Shown: positions 26,669 to 35,562 of the stretch, one piece after another
Position numbering within the stretch: the stretch's first letter is position 1
Layout of the letters: each line of letters opens with the position of its first letter
Origin: FEN-1139 sp964396375
GTDB taxonomy: Bacteria; Myxococcota_A; Polyangia; Polyangiales; Polyangiaceae
NCBI GenBank assembly: GCA_964396375.1
Contig: CAYNEY010000016.1
Span: 1-64,000 of the forward strand
Direction of reading: 5' to 3'
DNA: 64,000 nt
Notes under the pieces: model-generated
The model's input: the letters and a program-made list of their open reading frames with translations, nothing else
What the model was told of the DNA's origin: nothing
The model's database searches: none
Made by a program: the position numbers and the translations under genes

Positions 26669-27124
26669 CTATCGACGGCGTTTCTTCAGGTGCGGAGCAA
26701 GGATGGAGGCGAAGAGAGCTCCTCGGGATCGACGGACGTTTCGGAGGGGGACATCGAGCGCTCGGACGAGGGCGTCACGGACGACATCCTCAGGGACGCG
26801 ACGGAGCACGAACTCGTGGAAGGCGAGGTTCTTCTCGTCGTTGAGCTGACGGGCGATGACCAGGGCTTTGCACCGTCTATCCACAGCCTCGGTCTGGTCG
26901 TACCCCCTTCTCTTCCGCCCTTCCCCCCTTGCATCCCCCTTTCTCTCCATCTCTTTCCCTAACGCTTTCTGTACTTGCATTTCAGGGATCTTGCCTTCGA
27001 TGTTTCGGTCTATCTCGGACTCCCTTCCCCCTCCTCTCCCCCCTCCCTCAGGCCGCAGAACGCCCGGCAGGATGTCGCGCAGGTGCGTGAAGCCTGACCC
27101 ATGGGAGTCATGGATGTCTGTCAT
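26669..27124 (-). CDS. hypothetical mobile-element protein
   Basis: 151 aa with a Gly/Arg/Lys-rich first half and a conserved-looking C-terminal helical domain (ARQLNDEKNLAFHEFVLRR, SRGALFASILAPHLKKR). Similar C-terminal modules occur in element-borne proteins of unknown role. The start overlaps the previous gene's end by 17 bases, pointing to coupled expression. The basic composition suggests nucleic-acid binding. Confidence 0.5.
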   Translation of the reverse strand: MTDIHDSHGSGFTHLRDILPGVLRPEGGGRGGGRESEIDRNIEGKIPEMQVQKALGKEMERKGDARGEGRKRRGYDQTEAVDRRCKALVIARQLNDEKNLAFHEFVLRRVPEDVVRDALVRALDVPLRNVRRSRGALFASILAPHLKKRRR

Positions 27125-27788
27125 AGGGTGGAGGTTGGGGATGCGGGGGAATCGAGCCGAAGGTCTTGATCACGGACCTCGCGGCGAAGCCATGTGCCAG
27201 CACGAAAGCGACGAGTAGTGGTCGCAGATGGCGCCAGCGTTCCGGGTCGCGTCTCATCTCGCCTTTCTGGCCAAGAAGTCGCTCACGTAAGATCGGATAC
27301 CGGGAGACGATCTGTCTCACGGCATCCACGAGAACCGGTTGCCCGCACACTTCGGTGCAGGCACCCTTTCGCGACCAGCGAACCAGTCGGATTCCTCGTG
27401 CCTCAGTCCACTCGGCAACACGACGCAGAAGCTCCGGTGAGGAATGACGGAAGTCGTCAGCCTCAAGCACCAGGGTCTGGGCATCGGTGGCCGTGATGAC
27501 GTCCTCAAGCTCCGCAAGCATGGCTCGGAGCTTGTTCGCGTCAGCGGTGCTCCTTCGCGGAGTGCGAAGGACAGCACGTGTGGCGGTGAGTCTTGGGCTC
27601 AGACAAACCATGGCATACCCGCGCCGCGATGCCGAAACGGCAACGACGGGCAGGGATGACAAGATCGCTGCGCAAGGCTTGACAAAGAGCGAACCGGTCG
27701 GTGAGATTCCCGACGCACCCGCAACTGGCGGATGAGTCTCGGTCAGAGGTGTTCGTCCGAGTGGGTGCAATACGCGTGAGACGTGCAA
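27108..27788 (-). CDS. second RuvC/RNase H-fold-like hypothetical protein
   Basis: Up to 226 aa; the first ~45 residues are doubtful and the real start may lie near 27650. The core VVAVSASRRGYAMVCLS, TLVLEADDFRH and RGIRLVRWSRKG follows the beta-alpha order of RuvC/RNase H folds, again without the first catalytic Asp. It is first in the minus-strand run of element A and resembles the 26206 gene in outline. Confidence 0.5.
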   Translation of the reverse strand: MHVSRVLHPLGRTPLTETHPPVAGASGISPTGSLFVKPCAAILSSLPVVAVSASRRGYAMVCLSPRLTATRAVLRTPRRSTADANKLRAMLAELEDVITATDAQTLVLEADDFRHSSPELLRRVAEWTEARGIRLVRWSRKGACTEVCGQPVLVDAVRQIVSRYPILRERLLGQKGEMRRDPERWRHLRPLLVAFVLAHGFAARSVIKTFGSIPPHPQPPPYDRHP

Positions 27789-27838
27789 CCGTCTCTACGC
27801 AGAAGCCCCTCGGTGCCCAATAGGGTACGGGGGGCTTT
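27778..27838. terminator. tandem hairpins
   Basis: GAGACG/CGTCTC forms a small stem at 27778-27795; GAAGCCCC...GTGCCC pairs with GGGTAC...GGGGCTTT at 27802-27838. They lie between divergent genes, so they may be a terminator for an earlier plus-strand transcript or a leader structure. Confidence 0.4.
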
Positions 27839-28217
27839 CGAATTCAAAAAGGGGGACATCTCGGGGGAGGTGTCCGGGGAGGGTGGGGATATGCATGTTG
27901 CGGGTCAACGTTTTCCAGGGAAACAACGACGGTAGCAACGTGTTGTGCGCGCACTGGCTGTGCTTCCGCCGACTGATCCGCGCACTTCGTGCCCGACATC
28001 CATTCCGCGCTACTGTCGGCATATGGTCGCCACGGCTCAGCAAAGAGTAGCTGGAGTGAGTGTCTCGTTGTTCTATGTCCGTGTCCCGCGCCTCTCCAGT
28101 GATCCGCAAAGCGTGAGGCATCGGGCAGAGCTGCTCTACGGTGAGGGTGTCGTTCAGCACGGAGGTGGTGCTCCACAAGGTCGGAGCGAGAAGCTTGATG
28201 GTGGAGTTCGCGTGATG
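27839..28217 (+). other. region upstream of the PLD-like gene
   Basis: About 380 bp. The frame of the downstream gene stays open here from 27945, with an ATG at 28023, but the translation looks non-coding. It probably holds the promoter of the downstream gene. Confidence 0.35.
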
Positions 28218-31175
28218 CGGATCGCCAACTCTTTTGAGGCAGCCGCGGAGATGCTCCAGCAGGAGTTCTGGGACCACAACGGCGATCGGTTCACTCTTGG
28301 TTTGGTCAAACGGAGCCCAATCGTTGGGCTTCCAGCCGAACGCCCTTCGGGTGTTCTCGATGCGCCAGTTCCTCATCCCGGGCGACTATGGCAGTTCGCG
28401 CGAACCGACAAGCTCTCTCTGGTTCAACGGATCGCTCAGGCAAAACCGGAAGCTCAGACCGAGAGAGGGTTCGTTGATGCAGTGCTGGCTACCCTCGCCG
28501 GTTGCACGGGATGCGAGCTCCGAGGCAACCACATCCAGTGGCTCGGTGACGTGGTGCTTGTCAACCCAGTCGGCACGCCAGCGGCATGGAGGCCCATTCG
28601 GTCAGCATCCGACAGTTCGTGTCGTTCCTTCGACGTCGTCGTAGAAGATGGATTCCGAGAGAGCGTTCATGTCCAGGTGCGTGTGACGGGACTTGATGGG
28701 ATGTGTATCTGCGATCGTTTGCTCGAGTGGCATGTCGGTGACGACCTCTCCAGGCGCGTCGACCTAGCCGAAGAGCTGGGTGCAGTGTTCATGCGTGCAT
28801 GGGTGGACTCAGACCTTATTCTTGAAGAATCTAGCGCACTGTGCCGTGGGTTCAATACTACCGTAAGCCTGGCAGCGGGTTCCTTCTCCATACATGACCG
28901 GTTGACGCAGAAGCTCGAGAAGGCAGTTCGCGGAGGTTCCGCGACAGCAGAAACGCTAGAGTCTGCGCGGCGAAGCGAGAGATCGGAATCGACCGCGCGC
29001 ACAGCGACCACGATGTCCCAGGAGCCGTGGTCGGGACTGAATGGCACGGCAGATACTCTGCTCGACGTAGTCCGACCTCCAGTTGAGCACTACTCACATT
29101 TCCCCAAGGGTTCCGAAGGTCGGGCTACGGCGATGCTTCGATTCGCGGAGCTCATCCGCGGTGCAGCCGAAGCCTATCTAGTTGACCCATGGTTCGACGC
29201 ACTTGGTGCGGAGTCTCTGTTGCTTCGTATCCAGGGCGACGTGCATTTGACGGTCGTCACGAACCTGCCCTGCTCGCCGAACGATGACGATCCGCGGACC
29301 CAATTGAAGCGGTTCCTGACCACCACGTCCCACTATCTCCTCCCCAGGAACCTCAAGGTCATCTGCGTCGTAGGTGGTCGGCCCGAGAAACAGGTGTTTC
29401 ACGATAGATTCCTCCTTCTCCGGAAAGCCAATCACTGGCGTGGCTATGTTCTCACGAACTCCTTTTCCGGAATGGCGACCGAGTACTCGCTCTTCGTTGT
29501 CGAGGCTCCATTCGGGATGGTTGGGCTCCTCCTCGACGAGCTAGAACGACTCCTGGATTCACCGACGGGTACCGCGGTATCCCTTTGGCCGCCGGAGGCT
29601 CAACCAAGGCAATCAGGTCTTGATCGTGGCGAGTTTCCTGGCTGGCGACCCCTCCTGCGAGGACTCGTTCCGTGGTTGGCATCACCATCGCGACAATGGC
29701 TGCTCTCGGCGCAGGCCCGGGGATTCATTCAGGTATCGCGAGACGGCATGCGGTGGAGGATGACCCCACCGGCGCGTGAAAAATGTCTTAGGTGGATGCT
29801 CAATCCGCACGCGCTGTCCGGTTGCGAAAAGAGGCGACGTGGGTTCGTTCTAGGGCGATCGACGAATAGCTCGTTTCGCAGTCTGCGCCGGGGATTCGAC
29901 ATTGGCACGGCCGCGTTGGCGCTTGGGGAAATGAGTGCTCGAGGGTTTGAAGTGGACGCATTTGCTATCGGCGCGCGTCTCAAGAATGGTCATGGTTACA
30001 GCATCGAAGTCGCGTTACGAAGAAGCTTCAGGGAAGACCAGGATCCGACGCGCATACACCCCGGAGATTCTCTTGAGCGCGTTAATCTTCGTCAGAGCCT
30101 TGGTTGTGAAGTTGCATTCCCGAGAGCAGCGCAGCTTGCGCTAACGTTTGTGACAAACAAGGTTTGGGCTCTCGGCAAGCCGACTCATTGGGATCGGTGT
30201 TTTGGGTATGGCGTTCTTTTGTACCTCGAACCGGAGCGTGCTGTTCGCCTTTGCGAACAGCTTCATGACGCCGACTTGATTCTTGCATTTGTGGATTCTC
30301 TGCGACCCACGATCAACGAGTGGGCGGAAGACATACCCGTGGCGCTTGTTAAGTCCATTTCTCCAACGCTACGCGCCCTCGGAGCCGTGTTTCTAGTGAA
30401 TCAGTCGTTCGATTGTGATGACTCGAATTCACTTTCTGCTTCGGGCGCACTTGCGCTGGGTGTTAACCGCCTTCGCGAGACAGGGGTGTCATCTGAAGAA
30501 ATCGGTCATTTCCTGGTTGCGCTCGGGATTTCCCAGTGGACGCTATTGGGATCGGTAGTGAGCAATGAACTCGTGCAACATCTCGGCACTTTGGGGTCCC
30601 AACATCTCGAGGTCGTTGTTGCTCACGTCTACGAGAATGAGAATCTCGCCGCGGACCTTGTGGAGAATCTCGTGCGCAACCTCTGTCGCCGCCAGGACAG
30701 TTGGGTGATCAACGTGCTCGGATCCATGGTCCGCAGATTTTCGCAACGTTTTCGATCGCCGTTGCATCAGCTTCGGTTTAGCCGTGTAACCGATCTGCGA
30801 TTCACGGAAGTCCACGGGCAGGCGTTGCTTGATCTCTCGTTGCGCCAAGGTTCGTCACCAGGCGCCTTGCTTCGAACCTTCGTTGATGTTGGCGGGCTGT
30901 ACCGACATGCACGGCGCCTTTCACCATTTCGCCAACGACCGAACGCTGGTTCCTCCGAGGTCGCGCTCGGGTGGCTCGCGCTATGGGAGCTTCTGGCGGA
31001 AAGACAGACAGACGGAGACGGTGTTCATCGTGCACCTGTTGACGTCGTTCGGCGGACGCGACAGCTCCTCGACGACCAGACTCACTTCGAATCTAGGGAT
31101 ATTCGAGCGTGTCTTCGGCAACTCCTGGACGAGACGCGGGAGTTACCACCATTGCCTCCTCCTCCCGAGTGTTGA
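28218..31175 (+). CDS. large protein with phospholipase D-like region (candidate defence effector)
   Basis: 985 aa when started at ATG 28218 (MRIANSFEAAAEMLQQ); upstream in-frame starts exist. The middle (about 290-450) has the outline of a single PLD-type nuclease/phosphatase domain: AYLVDPWFDALG, a strand-rich TVVTNLP region, VFHDRFLLL with H395, and GYVLTNSFSGMATEYS. The usual HxK is H-D-R, so it is a divergent member. The N-terminal ~280 and C-terminal ~500 residues match no family I can name; the C-terminal part is helical and repeat-like. It resembles large single-gene defence proteins with a PLD-type middle domain, and sits as cargo just inside the integrase end of element A. Anti-phage function is inferred. 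Confidence 0.55.
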   Translation, partial: RIANSFEAAAEMLQQEFWDHNGDRFTLGLVKRSPIVGLPAERPSGVLDAPVPHPGRLWQFARTDKLSLVQRIAQAKPEAQTERGFVDAVLATLAGCTGCELRGNHIQWLGDVVLVNPVGTPAAWRPIRSASDSSCRSFDVVVEDGFRESVHVQVRVTGLDGMCICDRLLEWHVGDDLSRRVDLAEELGAVFMRAWVDSDLILEESSALCRGFNTTVSLAAGSFSIHDRLTQKLEKAVRGGSATAETLESARRSERSESTARTATTMSQEPWSGLNGTADTLLDVVRPPVEHYSHFPKGSEGRATAMLRFAELIRGAAEAYLVDPWFDALGAESLLLRIQGDVHLTVVTNLPCSPNDDDPRTQLKRFLTTTSHYLLPRNLKVICVVGGRPEKQVFHDRFLLLRKANHWRGYVLTNSFSGMATEYSLFVVEAPFGMVGLLLDELERLLDSPTGTAVSLWPPEAQPRQSGLDRGEFPGWRPLLRGLVPWLASPSRQWLLSAQARGFIQVSRDGMRWRMTPPAREKCLRWMLNPHALSGCEKRRRGFVLGRSTNSSFRSLRRGFDIGTAALALGEMSARGFEVDAFAIGARLKNGHGYSIEVALRRSFREDQDPTRIHPGDSLERVNLRQSLGCEVAFPRAAQLALTFVTNKVWALGKPTHWDRCFGYGVLLYLEPERAVRLCEQLHDADLILAFVDSLRPTINEWAEDIPVALVKSISPTLRALGAVFLVNQSFDCDDSNSLSASGALALGVNRLRETGVSSEEIGHFLVALGISQWTLLGSVVSNELVQHLGTLGSQHLEVVVAHVYENENLAADLVENLVRNLCRRQDSWVINVLGSMVRRFSQRFRSPLHQLRFSRVTDLRFTEVHGQALLDLSLRQGSSPGALLRTFVDVGGLYRHARRLSPFRQRPNAGSSEVALGWLALWELLAERQTDGDGVHRAPVDVVRRTRQLLDDQTHFESRDIRACLRQLLDETRELPPLPPPPEC

Positions 31176-31386
31176 GGTGTTGTGGTCTTCTGGGGGTACG
31201 GATTCACAATTGTCCCCCTTCCGCGGGGAGATAAGCTCCCGTAGCCTTGGAACATCGCAGCAGTGCTCTGGTACCAGCACTTCCGCGATCATCATTTGAA
31301 ATGCTATGGTAGCGATTGGCACGCACGGGGCATGAGGCGTCCTTCGGACGCAGCATCTCCGTGTCGCCCTCGCCGCCCTTTACAAC

Positions 31387-31638
31387 ATGAACGAAATCGA
31401 AGAGAACACCGAACTCGGGGGCAGTACCCACTCGGGTCGGCTTCAGTGGCTCACCCTGGCGGAGGCGGCAGGACGACTTGGGGTAGCCAGAACCGCCCTT
31501 TACCAATGGCTCCAAGCCGGCCGTGTTCCTCACCACCGATTTGGTCGGCTCATCAAGATTCACGTCGACGATCTCGAAAGGTTCGTCGCCTCCGCGCGCG
31601 CGGACGGTACCTGGACTCCATATGGCAGCCATCCGTAG
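31387..31638 (+). CDS. excisionase / helix-turn-helix protein
   Basis: 83 aa with a MerR-like excisionase domain: WLTLAEAAGRLGVARTALYQ as helix-turn-helix and FGRLIKIHVDDLERFV as the wing. Such proteins direct the paired integrase towards excision. It overlaps the integrase start by 17 bases. Confidence 0.8.
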   Translation: MNEIEENTELGGSTHSGRLQWLTLAEAAGRLGVARTALYQWLQAGRVPHHRFGRLIKIHVDDLERFVASARADGTWTPYGSHP

Positions 31639-32803
31639 GAGCGACCGCGCCAACGAGTGGTGGATCGACTTCCGGTACCGGCGACGGCGAGTCCGCCGCC
31701 GGTCTCCGGTCCAGACCAAGCGGGGAGCCGAGCAATACGAGCGCCAGCTCCGACAGGAGTTCGCGGACGACGAGAACCACGGGAAGAACCCGTTCGTCGA
31801 ACCGCCCAAGTTCGGGGAGTTCGCCAACAGGTGGATGAGGGAGTACGTCCGGCCCCGAAACCGCGAGAGCGTCATTGCGACCAAGAACGCCGTATTGTCC
31901 GGCCATTTGCTTCCGCGATTTGCCAAGCTCCGGCTCTCCGAGATTCGGGCGGCTGACATCTCGGCACTCGTGGAGAGCCTGAGTAGCAAGGGGTTGCGCC
32001 CCAAGACTATCAACAACACCCTCAGCATTCTGCGAACCTGTCTGACCACGGCGCAGGAATGGGAGCTCGTCCGAGTGGTGCCTCGCATTCGCTGGCTGCG
32101 TGTTCCGGACCACGAGATTCGAGTTCTCAGCGAGACCGAGGCCCAGCGCCTGATCGACGTGGCGGACGACCCGTTCTGGAAAACCCTCCTCCTTTTCATC
32201 CTGCATACAGGCGTTCGCTTCGGAGAGGTGGCTGCTCTCCGGTGGGAGCACATCCACCTTGATGGATCCATCCCAAGCGTTGACATTGTTCGTGGCGCAG
32301 CGCGAGGCAAGGCTGGCGCGACCAAGACAGGCGCTCACAGGAAAATGCGACTGAGCAGCGAACTCCGCAACGCTCTTGAGCGATTCCCGAGAACAAGCGA
32401 CCTCGTCTTCCCGACAGCAAGCGGCGAGGTCATGGATCCCGCATCGAAGGCGAAGAAGCTGTGGGCGTTCTGTCGTCGCGCAGGAATTGCGCCGATAGGG
32501 TGGCATGTTCTTCGCCACACCTTCGCGACCACGATGGCGAACGCGGGCATTCCGCTTCCAACGCTCCAACGGATGCTGGGTCACACGACCATCAAGATGA
32601 CGATGCGTTACGTCCACGTCGATCCGCTCTCCTTGGTCACCGCCGGGAGTGCCATCGATCGTGCGTTGCCAATACGTTTCGGTCACCAGGTGGACACCAA
32701 GCCTCTGAAGGCAATTAGACGCGACATGGCGTTGCCGTCAGTGGTTCGCTCTGTACAGAGCAAAACCGACCCTGTTGGGTCGGTCTGTGCATGGAGCGGG
32801 TAA
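31622..32803 (+). CDS. tyrosine integrase of element A
   Basis: 393-aa phage-type integrase. An N-terminal arm-binding domain (NEWWIDFRYRRRRVRRRS) and a SAM-like core-binding domain (about 60-150) precede the catalytic domain with R199 (TGVRFGEV), H295-x2-R298 (HVLRHTF), H321 (LGHTTIK) and nucleophile Y330 (RYVHV). The start ATG at 31622 is inside the excisionase gene. The last ~15 codons read through the tRNA terminator into the tRNA-Gly fragment, so the gene ends exactly at its attachment site, as expected for an element that integrates into tRNA-Gly. Confidence 0.92.
   Translation: MAAIRRSDRANEWWIDFRYRRRRVRRRSPVQTKRGAEQYERQLRQEFADDENHGKNPFVEPPKFGEFANRWMREYVRPRNRESVIATKNAVLSGHLLPRFAKLRLSEIRAADISALVESLSSKGLRPKTINNTLSILRTCLTTAQEWELVRVVPRIRWLRVPDHEIRVLSETEAQRLIDVADDPFWKTLLLFILHTGVRFGEVAALRWEHIHLDGSIPSVDIVRGAARGKAGATKTGAHRKMRLSSELRNALERFPRTSDLVFPTASGEVMDPASKAKKLWAFCRRAGIAPIGWHVLRHTFATTMANAGIPLPTLQRMLGHTTIKMTMRYVHVDPLSLVTAGSAIDRALPIRFGHQVDTKPLKAIRRDMALPSVVRSVQSKTDPVGSVCAWSG
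32765..32784 (-). terminator. Rho-independent terminator of the tRNA-Gly fragment
   Basis: ACCGACCC and GGGTCGGT form a perfect 8-bp stem with a 4-base loop; on the minus strand it is followed by TTTT. Its orientation matches the adjacent tRNA fragment. Confidence 0.8.
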
Positions 32804-32820
32804 CGGGAGTCGAACCCGTA
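32792..32820 (-). tRNA. 3' fragment of a tRNA-Gly gene (attachment site core)
   Basis: On the minus strand the T-arm ACGGG-TTCGACT-CCCGT, acceptor strand TACCCGC, discriminator T and CCA are intact and match bacterial tRNA-Gly, but no anticodon arm or 5' acceptor strand is found within 100 bases. This is the partial duplicate left when an element integrates into the tRNA gene. The integrase lies directly on its 3' side. Confidence 0.75.
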
Positions 32821-32998
32821 TCTGAGAGCGATGCAGCATGATCGAAGATGATGGGAGAAGACCAGAAGACGGCTGAGGTGAGCCACGCATCCCAGATAGT
32901 AGTCGTAGCCAACGATCACCCTGATTCACCTCAGACACCCGTTCATCACCACGTCTGGTCACCAAAGCGGCCACCAAGACATCCACCGCATGCCACCA

Positions 32999-33529
32999 CT
33001 ACGGCGAGGGCGAGCGGTGGACGTCCTTCATGTCATTCCACATCTCAGACGGTCGTCGTTGCGTCCCGTCGGGGTTCAGTCCGGAGACAATGTGGCCCGC
33101 GAACACGTATTCGATTAGCAGCCAGTGCTTCTCGATCCTATCCATCTGCGGATCGAAGGCCTCCGGACTCGGCCCCTCGTGATTCTGATAGCGATACTCA
33201 AATGCTGCTTTGGCGTGCTGTCGGTCGCCGTCTATCCACCACACCGCAACGCCAACGGTTCGTAGCGCGTTGACGATGTATAGCGCATCGGGTGGAAAAC
33301 CCCAGTCGATGACTACTGGCTTGTCGAGCGATTCGATCGCGGCAAGAAAGCCGTCCGCTCGTCCAGTATCGTAAAGATCATTCCACGCGTCATGGATGGC
33401 GAAGTGGTCGAAGTCGGTACCATCGTTGCGTTCGGCATCCAAATGGATGTAGCCGTGCTTCCTGAGCCACTTTCCCAACGACGTCTTTCCTGTTGCTGGA
33501 ACTCCTGCGAGGAACAAATGGCTCTTCAT
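32999..33529 (-). CDS. P-loop kinase-like protein
   Basis: 176 aa with Walker A GVPATGKT at 9-16 right after the first strand, the layout of small nucleotide or zeta-toxin-type kinases. VVIDWGFPPDAL could hold the second acidic residue. The start ATG at 33529 is chosen because the P-loop then begins near residue 9. No antitoxin partner is visible. It lies between the tRNA fragment and Gabija and could be a housekeeping-like cargo kinase. Confidence 0.6.
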   Translation of the reverse strand: MKSHLFLAGVPATGKTSLGKWLRKHGYIHLDAERNDGTDFDHFAIHDAWNDLYDTGRADGFLAAIESLDKPVVIDWGFPPDALYIVNALRTVGVAVWWIDGDRQHAKAAFEYRYQNHEGPSPEAFDPQMDRIEKHWLLIEYVFAGHIVSGLNPDGTQRRPSEMWNDMKDVHRSPSP

Positions 33530-33753
33530 GCTAGAGCCCACGATAGCACGGTACTCCATGCAAGCGAAGCTCAGGACATCGTGGAGGTCACGACGCAGAC
33601 GCTCCCGCCGCGATGTTCATCGGCAGACGGGCAGTCTGACCAGCAAGAGCATTCCGTAGCTTTCCGGTGCGCATGCTGTTGCATATTTCCTCCACCGCGA
33701 GCATCCTAGGAATGCAAACAGTTCCCCGATTCTGCCACCCCCTTGATTAAGCC

Positions 33754-35562
33754 ATGCTGATCCGACGCGTAGACATCAAGAACTTCCGTGGAATTTCGGA
33801 GGGGACTTTTCTGCTGTCTCCTCAGTGCGTAGTCGTCGGACCGAACGGTTGCGGAAAGAGCACCCTAATCGACGCCATCGCTCTTGCTCTTGGCAGGGGT
33901 CGTGTCGTACGAGCGTTGACCGAGCACGACTTCACGGGCAGCAATCCTGGACCAGCCGATCGCTTTCGCGTAGTCGTCACTCTATCCGGCTACTCTGGCA
34001 ACGACCCTGGACGCAATACGGATTGGTTTCGCGAAGGACGAGCCGTCCCGAAGTGGGTTGATCTGGCTGGAGACATTCATTCCGAACCAGGTTTCGACAG
34101 AGAGCTATGCGCGCAAATCGGGTTGGCGGGTCGGTTTGACCATGAAGAATTATTGGTTGAGACCAGACGATATTTCCATGATGCCGACGACGTCGACGCT
34201 GAAGATCCATTTCTCTCGGATGGTCACGTCGAGGATGTCCCAGCGCAACTGTTCAACCAGGCGGGACTGTTCGTTCTTCTTGCACGAAGGACATGGGAGG
34301 GCGCGGTATCGTTCAATTCGGATCTGTTTCGTCGAACTCTCCTCGAAGCGGCAGGTTTTCCCTCCGCAGAGGTGATCCATCAACGCGATGCTCTCCGCAA
34401 TCCTGAACGACCCGTTGAGTCGAGCTCCGCTCTTGGAGAGCTCGTCTCCAACATCAACATGAGGATTCGAAAGCTTCTCCCGTCGGCGCCTGAGCTGCGG
34501 CTTCGGTTGACGACAGGTGATAGTGAGGGCGTATTGCACGCTTTGCAGCCGCACTACGCAACGAGCACTGCATGCTTGCCGGTGTCACGCCAAGGCGTCG
34601 GGCTCCTTTCGCTTCAGTCATTCCTGTTGCTTTTGGAGGTTGCCGCGCTTCGGAAGAAGAATGGCAGATCAATCATCCTTGCCCTTGAGGAACCAGAGTT
34701 GCACCTAGCTCCGGGGCTGAGTGCAAGGCTTGTGGCCGAAAGTCGACTCACGGCAGATCAGGTTATCTGTACGACGCATTCGCCTCGTGTGGCAGGGATA
34801 TTCTCCGCTACGGATGTCCGTGTCATGACGACGAGTACGCAGGGGCCGATGGCCAGAGCATTGTGCAGTGATCCTCTCGATATCCATGCGTCGAACGTCG
34901 ACAGGAAACTGCTCATGCAGAATCGCACGCGCCTCGTTGAGGCGGTTATGCAGCCAGCGGTTCTCGTTCCTGAGGGTCGCTTCGATTGCGAATGGCTGAG
35001 TCGCTTCGTCCAGATAGGAGAGGACGGGCAGACACTTACTCCCTTTGGTACGGTGTTCGGAGTTGCGCCGACTGAGGATGCGGCAGTGAAGCGCACAGCG
35101 GAGGTTGTCTTGGGAGTTCGTGGTGGCGTTATCGCGCTTGTCGATGGCGACGGCGCAGGTGATGGCTATGTTACGGGACTTCGGAGTCTGACGCCATCTC
35201 CTACCGCCATCATTCAGTGGCCAAACAACCACACGATAGAAGATATCGTTGGCTGGATCATTGCCGCCACCGAAGAAGACGTGGTTGTGAAGGAACTCCA
35301 GGAGGAACTGTCGGGCAAGTGGACGTTCGCCAACCTGAAGGGATTCGTATTGTTGCTGAAGATGGGTAGTGGGGCAAACGGAATGAAGGAGGACGTCGTA
35401 GCTCATGACGCGGTCGTTGGCGTTATCCAGAGGCACGAGGAATGTCGGCTGCGATGCGCGAAGGTGCTGGACGCTCTGGTGGCCGTCGCAACGATGACCG
35501 AACATGAGTTGATGGAAGTTTCGGAAGGTGACGCGGTGCTGCGTCGATTCAAAGTTGTATGA
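33754..35562 (+). CDS. gajA: Gabija GajA, ATPase-TOPRIM endonuclease (OLD family)
   Basis: 602 aa. In characterised Gabija systems GajA is a sequence-specific DNA-nicking enzyme controlled by nucleotide levels that assembles with GajB. The ABC-type ATPase half shows Walker A GPNGCGKS at 29-36, a Q-x-S-like QSFLLLLEVA, EEPELHL near 311-317, and the H-loop CTTHSPR. The TOPRIM half shows E407 (LVPEGRFD) and D464-G-D466 (ALVDGDGAG), the metal site. Length fits GajA. The stop overlaps the gajB start by ATGA, so both subunits are made together. Confidence 0.9.
   Translation: MLIRRVDIKNFRGISEGTFLLSPQCVVVGPNGCGKSTLIDAIALALGRGRVVRALTEHDFTGSNPGPADRFRVVVTLSGYSGNDPGRNTDWFREGRAVPKWVDLAGDIHSEPGFDRELCAQIGLAGRFDHEELLVETRRYFHDADDVDAEDPFLSDGHVEDVPAQLFNQAGLFVLLARRTWEGAVSFNSDLFRRTLLEAAGFPSAEVIHQRDALRNPERPVESSSALGELVSNINMRIRKLLPSAPELRLRLTTGDSEGVLHALQPHYATSTACLPVSRQGVGLLSLQSFLLLLEVAALRKKNGRSIILALEEPELHLAPGLSARLVAESRLTADQVICTTHSPRVAGIFSATDVRVMTTSTQGPMARALCSDPLDIHASNVDRKLLMQNRTRLVEAVMQPAVLVPEGRFDCEWLSRFVQIGEDGQTLTPFGTVFGVAPTEDAAVKRTAEVVLGVRGGVIALVDGDGAGDGYVTGLRSLTPSPTAIIQWPNNHTIEDIVGWIIAATEEDVVVKELQEELSGKWTFANLKGFVLLLKMGSGANGMKEDVVAHDAVVGVIQRHEECRLRCAKVLDALVAVATMTEHELMEVSEGDAVLRRFKVV

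Noticed and set aside
27795..28376. 193-codon minus-strand frame opposite the PLD-like gene start
   Set aside because: Composition looks antisense, and no homology-type motifs are present.
32999..33529. Zeta-toxin assignment for the P-loop protein
   Set aside because: Only the Walker A matches; no epsilon-like antitoxin gene or other zeta motifs are visible.
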